64,000 bases of DNA from positions 186,001-250,000 of the forward strand of contig JAVXUO010003160.1 of assembly GCA_033065855.1 (NCBI GenBank), in the 5' to 3' direction. The position numbers and the translations under genes were made by a program. This document shows positions 43,463 to 55,913 of this stretch, in pieces. This stretch comes from Escallonia rubra (Eukaryota; Streptophyta; Magnoliopsida; Escalloniales; Escalloniaceae). The stretch's first letter is position 1; the number at the start of each line of letters is the position of its first letter. A model generated the notes under the pieces. The model worked only from the letters and a program-made list of their open reading frames with translations. It did not search any database and was not told where the DNA came from.

Positions 43463-46400
43463 GGGGGGCTCCGCTCGTAATGCTCTGGCACGAGGACCCT
43501 TCGCAGCGAGATGGACTCGTTACCACAAAGTCATTGCCGCCACGGGATGGGCTCATTACCTTCAAGCCATCGCCGTCACAATCACGGGGGGCTCTGACAC
43601 GAGGACCCCTCGCAGCGGGATAAACTCATTACCTTAAAGTCAGTGCAGCCACGAGATGGGCTCATTACCTTAAAGCCATTGCCGTCACAATCACGGGGGA
43701 ATCCGGCACGAGAACCCCTCACAGCGGGATGGACTAATTACCTTAAAGCCATCGCCGCCACGGGATGTGCTCATTAGCTTAAATCCAGCACCGTCCCAAT
43801 CACGGGGGGCTCCGGCACGAGGACCCCTCGCAGCGGGATGGACTCATTACCGCAAAGTCATCGCCGCCACGGGATGGGCTCATTACCATAAAGCCATCAC
43901 CGTCACAATCAAGGGGGGCTCTGGCACGAGGACCCCTCGCAGTGGGATGAACTCATTACCTTAAAGTCATCGCCGCCACGGGATGGGCTCATTACCTTAA
44001 AGCCATTGCTGTCACAATCACGGAGGGCTCCGGCACGAGGACCCCTCACAGCGGGATGGACTAATTAACTTAAAGTCATCGCCGCCACGGGGTGAGCTCA
44101 TTACCATAAAGCCATCGTTGTCACAATCATGGGGGGCTCCGGCACGAGGACCCCTCGCAGCAGGATGGACTCGTTACCCCAAAGTCATCAACGCCACGGG
44201 ATGGGCTCATTACCGTAAAGCCATCGCCAACAAAATCACGGGGGGCTCCGGCACGAGGATGCCTCGCAGCGGGATGGACTCATTACCGTAAAGTCATCGC
44301 CGCCACGGGATGGGCTCATTACCATAAAGCCATCGCCGTCACAATCAAGGGGGGCTCTGGCACGAGGACCCCTCGCAGCGGGATGAACTCATTACCTTAA
44401 AGTCATCGCCGCCACGGGATGGCCTCATTACCTTAAAGCCATTGCCGTCACAATCACGGGGGGCTCCGGCACGAGGACCCCTCACAGCGGGATGGACTAA
44501 TTACCTTAAAGTCATCGCCGCCACGGGATGTGCTCATTACCTTAAATCCATCGCCGTCCCAATCACGGGGGGCTCCGGCACGAGGACCCCTCACAGCGGG
44601 GATGGACTCATTACCTTAAAGTCATCGCCACCACGGGATGGGCTCATTACTTTAAAGCCATCGCCGTCATAATCACGGGGGGCTCCGGCACAAGGACCCC
44701 TCTCCATGGGATAGGCTCATTACCCCAAAACCATCGCCGTCACAATCACGGGGGGCTCCGGCACGAGGACCCCTTGCAACGGGATGGACTCATTACCTTA
44801 AAGTCATCGCCGCCACGGGATGGGCTCATTACCTTAAAGACATCGCCATCACAATCACAGGGGGCTCCGGCACGAGGACCCCTTGCAGCGTGATGGACTC
44901 ATTACCTTAAAGTCATCGCAGCCACGGGATGAGCTCATTACCTTAAAGTCATTGCCGTCACAATCACGGGGCCTCCGGCACGAGGACCCCTCACAGCGGG
45001 ATGGACTAATTACCTTAAAGTCATCGCCACCACGGGATGTGCTCATTACCTTAAATCCATCGCCGTCCTAATCACGGGGGGCTCCGGCACAAGGACCCCT
45101 CGCAGGGGGATGGACTCATTACCTTAAAGTCATCGCTGCCACGCGATGGGCTCATTACTTTAAAGCCATCGCCATCATAATCACGGGGGGCTCCGGCACA
45201 AGGACCCCTCACCACGGGATGGGCTCATTACCCCAAAACCATCGCCGCCACAATCACGGGGGGCTCCGGCACGAGGACGCCTCGCTACGGGATAGACTCA
45301 TTATCTTTAAGTCATCGCCGCCACGGGATGGGCTCATTACCTTAAAGACATCGCCATCACAATCACAGGGGCGCTCCGGCACGAGGACCCCTTGCAGCGG
45401 GATGGACTCATTACCTTAAAGTCGTTGTCGCTTCGCAACGGGAAGGACTTATTACCTTTATGTCAACGCTGCCACGGGATGGGCTCATTACCTTAAAGCC
45501 ATCGCCGTCACAATCACGTGGGGGCTCCGGCACGAGTACCCCTCGCAGCGGGATGGACTCATTACCTTAAAGTCATCGCCCCCATGGGATGGGCTCATTA
45601 CCTTAAAGCCATCGCCGTCACAATCACAAGGGGGCTCCGGCACGAGGACCCCTCACAACGGGATGAACTTATTACCTTAAAGTCATTACCGCCACGGGAT
45701 GAGCTCATTACCTTAAAGCCATCCCCGTCACAATCACGGGGGGCTCCGACACGAGGACCCCTCGCAGCGGAATGGACTCATTACCTTAAAGTCATCGCCG
45801 CCACGGGATGGGCTCATTACCTTAAAGCCATCGCCGTCACAATCACGGGGGGCTCCGGCACGAGAACCCCTCGTAGCGGGATGCACTCATTACCTTAAAG
45901 TCATCGCCGCCACGGGATGGGCTCATTACCTCAAAGCCATCACCGTCACAATCACGGGGGGCTCCGCCCCGAGGACCTCTCGCAGCGGGATGGACTCATT
46001 ACCTTAAAGCATTGCCGCCACGGGATGGGCTCATTACCTTAAAGCCATCGCCATCACAATCACGGGGGGCTCCGGCACGAGGATCCTTTGCAACGGGAAG
46101 GACTTATTACCTTTATGTCAACGCTGCCACGGGATGGGCTCATTACCTTAAAGCCATCGCCGTCACAATCACGTGGGGGCTCCGGCACGAGTACCCCTCG
46201 CAGCGGGATGGACTCATTACCTTAAAGTCATCGCCCCCATGGGATGGGCTCATTACCTTAAAGCCATCACCGTCACAATCATGGGGGCTCCGGCACGAGG
46301 ACCCCTCGCAACGGGATGAACTCATTACCTTAAAGTCATCGCCGCCACGGGATGGGCTCATTACCTTAAAGCCATCACCGTCACAATCACGGGGGGCTCC

Positions 46401-47329
46401 GACACGAGGACCCCTCGCAGCGGAATGGACTCATTACCTTAAAGTCATCGCCGCCACGGGATGGGCTCATTACCTTAAAGCCATCGCCGTCACAATCACG
46501 GGGGGCTCCGGCACGAGGTCCCCTTGCAGCGTGATGGACTCATTACCTTAAAGTCATCGCAGCCACGGGATGGGCTCATTACCTTAAAGTCATTGCCGTC
46601 ACAATCACGGGGGGCTCCGGCACGAGGACCCCTCGCAGCGGGATGGACTCATTACCTTATAGCATTGCCGCCACGGGATGGGCTCATTACCTTAAAGCCA
46701 TCGCCGTCACAATCACGGGGGGCTCCGGCATGAGGAACCTTCACAGCGGGAATGACTTATTACCTTTAAGTCAATGTTGCCACGGGATGGGCTCATTACC
46801 TTAAAGCCATCGCCGTCACAATCACGTGGGGGCTCCGGCACGAGTACCCCTCGCAGCGGGATGGACTCATTACCTTAAAGTCATCGCCCCCATGGGATGG
46901 GCTCATTACCTTAAAGCCATCGCCGTCACAATCACGGGGGGGCTCCGGCACGAGGACCCCTCACAACGGGATGAACTTATTACCTTAAAGTCATTGCCAC
47001 CACGGGATGGGCTCATTACCTTAAAGCCATCACCGTCACAATCACGGGGGGCTCCGACACGAGGACCCCTCGCAGCGGAATGGACTCATTACCTTAAAGT
47101 CATCGCCGCCACGGGATGGGCTCATTACCTTAAAGCCATCGCCGTCACAATCACGGGGGGCTCCGGCACGAGGTCCCCTTGCAGCGTGATGGACTCATTA
47201 CCTTAAAGTCATCGCAGCCACGGGATGAGCTCATTACCTTAAAGCCATCGCTGTCACAATCACGGTGGCTTCGGCATGAGCACCCCTCGCAGCGAGATGG
47301 ACTCGTTACCATAAAGTTATCACTGCCTG
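43463..47329 (+). repeat. Tandem array, about 35 copies of a 109-bp unit
   Basis: Each unit has a 39-bp head with GGGGGGCTCCGGCACGAGGA and CCCCTCGCAGCGG, then two related 35-bp halves, GGATGGACTCATTACCTTAA plus AGTCATCGCCGCCAC and GGATGGGCTCATTACCTTAA plus AGCCATCGCCGTCAC. A CAATCAC ends the unit. Units differ by scattered substitutions and 1-bp indels. Some blocks of several units are repeated nearly exactly (for example around 45480-45880 and 46790-47200), showing segmental expansion. Open frames up to 179 codons arise because 109 is 1 modulo 3 and few stops occur. Confidence 0.95.
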
Positions 47330-48123
47330 GTTTGACTTCTGTGACTTTGAGCACTGAGTTGTGATCTTTCCTGCTCATGTTACCGTTGATCGTCGACACC
47401 ACCAGGGCAATGACCCCCGGGTCACTCCAGGACGGGAACAGGTCCTCGTAGGGCATCGCGCCTAGTCTGCCTAGCAGTTGGCTAAAGGGGCAACCCTCAT
47501 CGCTGTCAGGTTCTCTGCGCATCTCTTGACGTACCTCGTGGGATTTAGTAAGGGCTTGGATCGGTGGCTAGGGCAACGGGCTTACTCTGATCATGCAACC
47601 GTGGTGTGGTCCGTCTTATTAGACAGGCAGAGAGATGCAGCAGGGGCAGGGCAACACGAATACAGGGACCGGCAGTCCAATGGGGAATCGGTATTTTGGG
47701 CCCCCTGGTGACGTGTCACTCCTATGGGACGACACATGTCGGCTGATGACACAGGCGCATTTTTGCCTTTAAATAGTGGACTCTGGAGCTCATTTAAGGG
47801 ACCTCTCTCTCATTTGACAGCTTCACTTTCTCTCTCTAAAAACCTATTCTCTCTTGAATTCTAGGGAGAGAAACACATTTAAACTTCTGACATCAGACCC
47901 CACCCCTGACACTGCACCCCTGACTTGGACTGTCGACTGTCGGCCATGTTCGTCGTTGCCCTGCCTGCGCAGTGCTGCCAGCCCTCGCGGCATGTCTGGG
48001 GAGCCTTGCTCTCAGCCCTTACTCCATCCTTGATGCCTCTCACTTTGCATACTTGGAAGCTGACTCGGACTGCAGCCTTTGTGGCACCTCCACGTAGGTA
48101 CGAACCCACTTTCCGTGGCATCA

Positions 48124-48345
48124 TTTTGGCGACTCTGCTGGGGAGGTGAGCATCATATTGCAGTCTGCTACACTTAGGCACCAGGCCTGTAGAACAGAGA
48201 GCTAGGAGGACTACCAACAGTGCAGTTCGTTCCATGCCTAACACACTCAAGCAACCATGCCTCAGCAACGCAGGGCTACCAGGACTACCAGTCACAACCT
48301 CAACCCGGCCATCCAAAAGGGCCTCTCGTATTTGGATCCGGTGGG
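48124..48345 (+). other. Primer-site-like motif and gag start after the giant LTR-like unit
   Basis: TTTTGGCGACTCTGCTGGGG (48124-48143) looks like a primer-binding site. A frame from 48259 reads MPQQRRATRTTSHNLNPAIQ and KGLSYLDP, which resembles the start of a gypsy gag, before LINE sequence takes over near 48345. The retroelement is thus cut off almost at its start. Confidence 0.45.
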
Positions 48346-49590
48346 ACTCAAATAAAGTTAAATTTCACTTGATGGGTTGTACTTCTCAGTTAGTAACAGC
48401 GAGAATGTTGCATCTTGATGATTCTTTCTACATGTCTTGTGCTTATGGTAACAATAAAGGGGTAAAAGAAGAGCTTTATGGCAGCAATTGCAGCATGTTG
48501 GTGGCAACATAGACATTTAATCTTGGATGATAATGGGGCATTTAATGTTGTAAGAAGAACTAATGAAATGTTAGGGGGTGTTAGGATTAATCATAGAGAT
48601 GCGAAAATATTTCAACAAGTGCATTTGTCAGTTGCATCTTGAAGACATGACCACCACATGACTATTTTACACTTGGTGCAACAAAAGACAAAATGACTTG
48701 ATAATGTGTATAATAGATGAAGGTTTTGCAAAATAAAGCATGGTTAAACACTTATCCAGAATCTAAAGTGAAGCCTTATGATCATTCTATGCTACTTATT
48801 TAAGTACAGAAGATCGGAAGCAATAACAATAGACCTTGTAAAGTTTTTAATTTCTAGATGCTAGATGCTTTTTTAAAATCTTTTGGTGGAAAATCTATGG
48901 CCTGAAACCAATGAGTACGATGCTAGCCATCAGTTACGTACTGAGCTTAATAGGCTTAAAAACCTATTAAAACAGCTCAATAAAGCTCACTCCAGTAACA
49001 TCACCCAAAAGGCAGCATATAAGGAACTGCAAGATGTGCAAGGAGATATCTTTCTTAAGTTTGTAGTAGCCTGATCTCTTTGGAAAAAAAGTTGCAGGTT
49101 CAATACCACAAGTTTGCATAATCTGAGTAGGCTTTCCACCATCAGAAAACCAAAGTTTAAGATCTCAAGCTTGGTGATAGCAATACTACATACTTCCATA
49201 AGAAGGTCCAAATTCACAAAGCTCACAATAAATCCTATCGATCAACATTGTGGATGTTGAACGTATTAGAGGTGAGAAAGTTGTTCATCACACTGTAATA
49301 AAGAATTTTGCAAATTTTCTTGGTGACCCTGTACCTAAACAATCCAGTGCTAAAGACAGATTGCGACAAATTCGTCATCAACATTTAGATGGCTAAGATT
49401 AACAGATTCTATGTGTACCTATTACTGCAAAAGATGTAAAGGATGATATGTTCTCTTTAAAGCCAAACAAAACCCTTGGCCCTAAGAGTTCATAGTTCTT
49501 TACAAAGAACTGGGTTTTGGTTGGCAATGATGTGGAAAATGCAGTCTTGGAACTCTTCTCTGGCCCCAACACATTGATACCTTAGGCCTT
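48340..49590 (+). pseudogene. LINE ORF2 fragment: endonuclease and start of RT
   Basis: The endonuclease part shows CTSQLVTARMLHLDDSFYMS, GAFNVVRRTNEMLGGVRIN and, after frameshifts, a KHG-TLIQN/YDHSML region. This matches the APE-type endonuclease C-terminal half. A linker follows (ELNRLKNLLKQLNKAHSS). The RT N-terminus reads VPITAKDVKDDMFSLKPNK then TLGPKSS, where KAPGPDG is usual. The first about 100 residues of the endonuclease are missing, and the TGTAGA-family LTR at 49592 truncates the RT. Confidence 0.75.
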
Positions 49591-49591
49591 T

Positions 49592-50860
49592 TGTAAACAC
49601 CCCATATTTATAGGTTTATTTTACAAATTTATTTACTTAGTTATTACTGGGATCTATTTTCATTATTATTTGTCTAGACTTGGAAATAAAAACAGACTAT
49701 ATTTGATTAGCTAAGTCCAGTCCAGGGCAGTTAGCCCATTTTAATTGGTCCAGTCCAATTAGTTTAGGCTTAACCCGAGTCAGACTCTAAATAGGATAGG
49801 ATGTGTAGTACTTGGGGTTTGGACTAGATTTGATGGTCAATCCTGAATTCTAGTCTATCACTTGTGATTTTCATGTGCTTGATCTTAGGTGATTCTTCTC
49901 CCAAAATTGGTTTAAAATTGCATCAGTTAAAAGGTAAGAACGGGCCAGTTTTCGTGGCTGGTAAATTTTGGTCATAAATAGACCTGGCCGATAAGGGTAA
50001 CTTAGGCCTTTTAGCTTGTTTTGGTTTTGTCTCTTAGAAATGATAGGCACGACCAAATGGTCTCCCCTTTCATTTCTACTGCCTTCAGAGCTCTATGAAA
50101 GGCACTCTGGCTACCCCAAAAGGGACAGTTAGTGAGACAGAGAGAAAATGCTATAGAGAGGAGAGAGAAGAGAGACAAATAACTAGTGCTTGAAGTCCAT
50201 AATAGTAAGTCATTTCCATTGTATCGTGGAGCCATCCCAACCTTCAATCAGGCATTCAAAACATGCCAAGGCTAGAGGAATTTAGTCTTTTATTTCTTGT
50301 CTTCTATATTTTTATAAACTTCATCGAAAGGTCTTAGACTTATATCCCATTCCGTGCCAATTTTTTGTCTAATAAGATAAAAGAACCTAAAAATAGAGTT
50401 CTACCACTAGAAGAGGGTTGTTGGGACAAGAATTCTGATAGGAGGAGAGTTTTATTGGCATTAGAATTCTACTAGAGTTAGACTTCTTTTTAAATTACAA
50501 TTCTAAAACAACGTGAACTGTTTGTTAAAAAGAGTTATGAGAACAACCAACTATAAAATGTTGAGTTTACTCATGTCTTTAGAAAGTACACAAAAAAACA
50601 GGTTGCCCCCCGTAAGTTCGGTCAAAATTACTTGGTTTGATGCTAATCAGTTCAATCGGGTAAGTAGGCTATTCAACCCCAATTTGCTGAGTTCAAACCA
50701 AACTTAGGTTTTAGGTTAGGTTTTGCATGTTTTTCATTATTTGGGATAAAATAAATATTTTAAACAAGTTAGAGACCATTGAGGGTACGACAATGTTCCT
50801 AACACCATGTTGTCATAAAGTTTAGTCTCCGAACCTAAATCTCCAGCTTTGTGTGATCAG
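49592..50860 (+). repeat. LTR of the TGTAGACACC family (plus orientation)
   Basis: It begins TGTAAACACCCCATATTTAT and contains GTCCAGTCCAGG and TTAATTGGTCCAGTCCAATT. Near its end it has CATAAAGTTTAGTCTCCGAA, parallel to CATAACTTAGTCCCCGAACC in the copy at 26703. It is about 1.27 kb; the 3' boundary is approximate. Confidence 0.6.
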
Positions 50861-51730
50861 AAGTTAAATTGGGTTGTTTAGAGTCAACTAGGGTTTTTCT
50901 TGTTTTTCCCTTGCTAGTAAGCCATAGAACACATTCTATAAAGGCTGGAAAGATGGACATGATATAGAATCTTGGAACCAACAAACAAAACCAAACAAAC
51001 CGTAACTTGCTCGTTTTGCTTTCTAAGATATTGGGTTTAAGTATGCCCAATTCAGGGATTGCCGTTGATAAAAAAAGGGAATGAGGCCCTCAGAATAGAA
51101 GGGAGAGATAACCACAATATAACTACCCATGGCAACCCAGTTAGACCTTCCCACTCATTTTTAGAAGTGGTACGCTACACTCGTTACATGTAGCAATGTG
51201 ATATACAAGTCTGCATCCAAGACACTGCGCACCAGAATTCAATGTTTATTGCCCAACCTTGTTAGTAAGATGTAATCAACTTTTGTTGCTAATAGGAAAA
51301 TTACAAAGGGTAAATGCAGTTTGCCTCCCTATAATATTGCCCGAGAATGAATTGGCCCCCTATACTATGCAAGGTGGTAGTAAACCTATGTGTACTACTA
51401 GGAAGTCTGCACAATAGACGGATCGCATAACTACCCCTTTTATACACAAACTTTTCACCTCAAAACTATTTTTTAAACTTTTGTCACCCCAACACCCCCC
51501 ACCCCACCCATCACCCCGTGGCCTACACTCTTACTTGCACACATGCGCACCCCGGCCCCCTTCCCACACACCGCCGCCCACCAAAACCCAACACTGCCAC
51601 ATTCACCGCCTTGTTCCCGACCACCGCGATACAAATACACATTCACACATGATAGAACAGACACACGGGCCGGCGCGTGCCCGCACCCGGACACACAGTC
51701 ATACACACATCACATCCAACCTATTTGAAA
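50861..51730. other. No recognisable gene; C/CA-rich tract
   Basis: The interval 51480-51720 is CACC/CACA-rich and gives spurious open frames on both strands. The remainder shows no domain. Confidence 0.5.
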
Positions 51731-51734
51731 CAAC

Positions 51735-52330
51735 TTCTTATTGACATAGTAGATGACTCTTTTTTTCCCAAGAGTCCTCCACATGTTGTGCTAACATAGC
51801 TCCAGTCACCATATCCCTTACAGTTAGGTATAATAATAAGGGTTTCCTAGTACTAGCAGACTTAGGACAGGCGGGTTACTTAGACATTCCTTAATCTTCT
51901 CAAATGCCTCTTGGAATTGTGGATTCTACTCTTTGTCAAGTCTCGTTGTAGCAACTTGAATATTGGCTCACAAATTAATGTCGACTGAGAAATTAACCGA
52001 CTAATATATTGGATCCTTCCCAAAAAAAACCTTCATCCTCTTTCTCGCTTTTGGGAGGAGGCATTTCCACTATGGCTTTGACATTAGCCAGGTCCATTTG
52101 GTTGTGACTCTGAAAACACACTTTTACTGACAGGTCAAGTTAGCAGTGATTGTGGCCGTATAATGGGTCAAATCTCACATTGTACTGTTGCAGTCTTTCA
52201 AAAAAAGTTCATAAAAATAAGCAGTGGTCTTCATGCTTATGGACTTAATGATCATGTCATCCGCATAGACTCCCAGTAAGTGAAATAATCATAGCACGAT
52301 AAGATCAGAATCCAAGACGTTAAACCATTC
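51735..52330 (-). pseudogene. Ty3/gypsy RT-RNase H fragment
   Basis: The minus strand reads, across stops and frameshifts: DDMIIKSISMKT (RT catalytic region, near 52260), then VKAIVEMPPPKSEKEDEGFF (52090-52020), and RKPLLLYLTVRDMVTGAMLA then QHVEDSWEKKRVIYYVNKKL (51860-51740). MPPPK-EKE and LYL-V-D----MLAQH are typical of the RT/RNase H junction in large non-chromovirus (Tat/Athila-like) gypsy elements. No LTR belonging to it was identified. Confidence 0.75.
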
Positions 52331-54289
52331 GGAACAAAATACTTGATAGTCAAAACAGTCAACACAATCGTGGCTTAGTACCCCGAACAATTAGTAAACC
52401 AATTCAATATCCAAGTTGCACACTTCAACATCTTGCTTCTGGTATCCTCAAAGGGATCTGCCAAAGCTAAGCCGTATTATAATGATAATGTGTTACGCAC
52501 GTAGACAAATCCACCAGAGCATTATTGTTGATCAAGAGTACTTAAGTCACATCACACAAACGTATTTCAAAATCAAGATATTTATCAATATTCAAAACAA
52601 GTATTTGAGCAAGATTTAGTGTTTAGGAATACTAAGAACGTTAAGAAATAACCACGTCGCATAAAAGAATAGTGATATGAAATTCCCCTTACCTAAATCA
52701 TGAAGAATACACTTAAACAATTCATTCAAATCAGGCCTTATGATTCTTCTTTCGTTATCACGGCTAATCTTCATCTCTCACTCTTTATCTATCTATCAAT
52801 TGATGAAAGTCAAAGATAACTTGAAATAATTTGAAAAGTAATCAAAGGCCTACTTCTAGAACTTTCTAGGAAGCACGAGGTGGAATGAAACACAAGGTGG
52901 TGAGACAAGCTTGTGCCACCTAGCAAGCACGACAAGGCTAAGCTAAGCACGACGAGGCTTGAAGCACAAGGTGGCGAGCCAAGGTTGTGCCACCTAACAA
53001 GCACGACAAGGATAAACTAAGCACGACGAGGCTTAAAGCACAACGTGTCACGATAGTATGATGACACGTTACAAGCACGATGATATTAGGTAGCACGAGT
53101 TGTCGATCAGAGAAGTAATCAACACTAACTCTTCAATTAGCACGAGGTGTCAGGATGGCATGATGATACCTAACAAGCATGACAATGCCAACCCAACTAT
53201 CACTAAAAATCATCATCATTTTCCTCTCAACCAACCAGTAATTAGTTTAGACACCTCTAAAATTTCAGGGCATTGTATCAATTTACTTGATATGAGGAAA
53301 ATATTGCTTCTGACAACAAACGTGGGATTTTGCACTGGCCTTACACCGTACCTAAAAATCACTGAACTAAGCAACAAATTCGAGTAATCAGGCCGAAAAA
53401 TAATCTAAATATAGTATAGCAGACATGCATAGGCAAGCATGTAGGCACACATTATTGGATAAAGATGCCTTAGGCGTATAAAGCTGGGCATCATGCAAAA
53501 TGTACAGGCAGGCAGATCACGTAAATTTAGGAAAAAGACCATTTACGCAAACACACAAGGCACACAAGCACGTACATATAGGCACAAAAACACACAATGG
53601 TATGCAAGTTTTTTTAGGTCGAAAACGGGCCGGTTGGTCAGAGGATATTAAAAGTCGAAATATTGAGTCGAAAAGCACCCAGTTAGTCAGCAGGTTTAAC
53701 TAATTTAATGGAAAACTAGTCGGTTAATCCGTTAGATTTGGGCACGATATTAAGGGATTTTTCCCCACTTCAAACAAAATTCAATCACTTTCTCTCCCAA
53801 GTTACTCTCCAAGAAGGACATGTATTCTTAAGATCCTACCCTAATCACACTTCTAGGCTATAAAATCATAGGATTCCCTTCCATTCTTTCCTAATTTCTG
53901 AGAAATTATAGAATTTATTCGAACTAGAGTAGGGTATGAGGGTGGGCCTCAAGGCTTAACCACCCTACTATACTGATAAGTAATAGTGGCCTTTGGTCGT
54001 GTCTCATGATTCCAGCTGAACACTCGGACGAACAATCAATCTTTCTTGACTCCGGATCAAGGAGTACACCTTAGCCGCCACTTTTTTTGCAGGCGAGGTA
54101 TGTTTTCCAACGATTTCTCTTCAATCACACACATTAATAACACTTTTTCACACGCAAGTTATCCCCATGCAAAGTAGGGCCGACACTTGTGTCCCATGTT
54201 ATTTTTCATGCACTTCATGTACAAAATGGACGACTCTTTTGATTTTTCTCCTTTTACTTGATTTTGTGCAGCCCCTCCTCTGGAATATA
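52331..54289. other. Non-coding; short tandem repeat at 52866-53050
   Basis: Two to three units of about 74 bp lie at 52866-53050. They share AAGCACAAGGTGG, TTGTGCCACCTA, CAAGCACGACAAGG and CTAAGCACGACGAGGCTT. The AGGTGGC and GCCACCT words within a unit can pair. Degraded versions continue to about 53190. The rest (53200-54289) is AT-rich, may be LTR or 5' flank of the PMD gene, and encodes nothing I recognise. Confidence 0.55.
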
Positions 54290-54679
54290 CGTTGTAGGGG
54301 ATCCTTGAGGGATTGGTGGGGGAAAATGTGCTAGAGTCTGTAGAGAACAGGATAGTCAAAACCGGCTTTGAACTTTTTTCTGAACGGTGTGGATGCTTTC
54401 TTCTTATCAAAAAGCATATGCTATGCTTGGCAGAGCATTGGTGGGAAACACATTTCACCTATTGTTCAGGGAAGCCACGCTTACCTCATATGGTTTCATG
54501 AATATTACTAATATTCGCGTTTGAGGGAGGCCTATCCCATGGGCCTATGATCTCGATAAGGACCTAGAACTCGTGGTCTGGTTACTTGATTTTGAGTCAT
54601 CCTACAAAAAGGGTTGTTTCATCTGGCTTGGTAGCATCCGCTCTTACTACGAGGGTATGACCTTGAAGGTGCTGATGGG

Positions 54680-55913
54680 TAGACCTGGCAAAAGGGTAAA
54701 TCTGCCGGGTACGGGTAATAAAAAACGGGCCGGGCACATTTTACCCATTTTTTTTTCTGGGTAGTCATTTTAAGAACCCGTACCCTACCCACGCGGGCCG
54801 GGTATTACCCTTGGGTAAAAGCCAAATTTTTTATTAATTTTTTTTCTTAACAAACATTGCTTTAACTGTAGATCTGATCTTTAAACAAGTCTTTCGTACC
54901 ATATTTAGAACATTGCTACAAGCAAACACATAAAACTGGAAACCAGGAGAACAACAAGCATCATCAATCATCAGGTTAAAGTATTACAACACGAACGGTT
55001 ATTAGCAAATCCACTTTATTTCGTAGTAGGCGAAGGCAAAAAATGGAGCAATTGTTTGGAATGAAGCCACGGCTTCACCACCACCACCACGGCCTCGAAG
55101 ATCTTGGAAGAGCCGGTGGGAGTAGCGGCCGAGATCTTGAGGTAGTACTTGATGTCGAAAACCACATGCGTCTCCGCCTCCACCACCTCCGTAAATTTCA
55201 ACCCGTAGCTGTCGTTCCTTTTTCTGTCGTACTACTTGACAGAGTACCTCAGAATCTCCTGATTGACGGCCGTCGGTAGTGGATCTGTGATTGTAAGAGA
55301 AGATCTAAAACCTCTTACTAATTTTGGATGAACACTGAGGGAGAAATATATATATAGAGAGAGAGTGGCGACGGCAGCAAGGGCGGTTGAGGTCGGTGGT
55401 CGGTGTCGCGTTGAAGAGTGAGATGCCCAAGAGGACTGAAGCGTAGGTTGTCGGAGGTAGATCTCGGTGAAGGCCGAAGGGGCTCACAGGGGGCGCTCGG
55501 TCGCGGGATTACTGAGAAGTGAGGGAAGGGGGGAGGGGGATAGAGAGAAAGAGGCAGTTGCGGTGGAGAAGGATGTGGCGGTGGCGCAGAGAATGAGATG
55601 GGCCTGGGGTGGTGGCGCAGAGAAAGAGATGGGTCTGGGGGACTGGGGCGGCGGTAGAGAAGTGAGAATATGAAGACTGAAGAGAGATCAGAGGAGAAAT
55701 GAGAGGGGATTATGGATTAGGGCACACAAAGAGGGCTTATATAGTTAAAAAAAACCCGGGTAACCCGTACCCGCCCCGGACTGACCCAGAAAAAACGGTC
55801 CGGTCCGGGTACGGGTCTAATTTCCACGGGTAACACATATGTGTACCCGTACCCAGGGTTTTTGACCGGTTACGGGTAGACCTGCGGGTACAGGCAAAAA
55901 ATTGCCAGGTCTA
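54680..55913. mobile_element. hAT transposon (1,234 bp) carrying a phytocystatin fragment
   Basis: The ends are TAGACCTGGCAA and TTGCCAGGTCTA, a 12-bp perfect TIR. An exact 8-bp duplication CTGATGGG flanks it (54672-54679 and 55914-55921), the hAT signature. Subterminal CGGGTACGGGTAA and GGGCCGGG words occur at both ends, as in common plant hAT MITEs. The interior is not repeat-like and holds cystatin-related sequence on the minus strand (55016-55272). No transposase is present. It interrupts the PMD pseudogene. Confidence 0.9.
55016..55272 (-). pseudogene. Captured phytocystatin (cysteine protease inhibitor) fragment
   Basis: The minus strand reads AVNQEILRYSVK, a stop (TAG), YDRKRNDSYGLKFTEVVEAE, THVVFDIKYYLKISAATP, KIFEAVVVVVKPWLHSKQLL, and ends at a stop at 55016. 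This is the cystatin fold order: N-terminal helix (LARFAV-like), the QxVxG papain-binding loop and the C-terminal PW hairpin. The PW is intact. The central QVVAG is changed to HVVFD, and the in-frame stop lies in the helix, so an active inhibitor is unlikely. The N-terminal Gly-containing trunk and any signal peptide are missing. There is no intron within the fragment. Family assignment is from motif memory. Confidence 0.75.

Larger units (their letters stand above)
42693..48123 (+). repeat. Giant LTR-like unit (about 5.4 kb) with internal tandem arrays
   Basis: It begins TGTGAAGCAGCCTTGG next to LINE-flanking DNA and ends CCGTGGCATCA just before TTTTGGCGACTCTGCTGGGG. That motif is what I remember following 5' LTRs of large Ty3/gypsy (Tat/Ogre-type) elements. 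A TATA-like TTTAAATAGTG lies near 47769, followed by a TC-rich leader, as in an R-U5 region. The unit holds GC-rich repeats (42820-43260) and the 109-bp array (43463-47329). No second LTR is in the window, so the left boundary and LTR status are inference. Confidence 0.45.

Noticed and set aside
43463-47329. CRISPR-like array
   Set aside because: Repeats are head-to-tail with no unique spacers, and this is a plant genome.
43263-47522. Many open frames of 60-179 codons
   Set aside because: They are readings of the 109-bp tandem array in rotating frames; the repeated peptide (WTHYLKVIAATGWAHYLKA) only mirrors the DNA repeat.
51473-51744. Open frames on both strands in CA/CCC-rich DNA
   Set aside because: Composition artefact with no domain.
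55043-55279. Plus-strand frame with a histidine run
   Set aside because: It is the antisense of the cystatin fragment.
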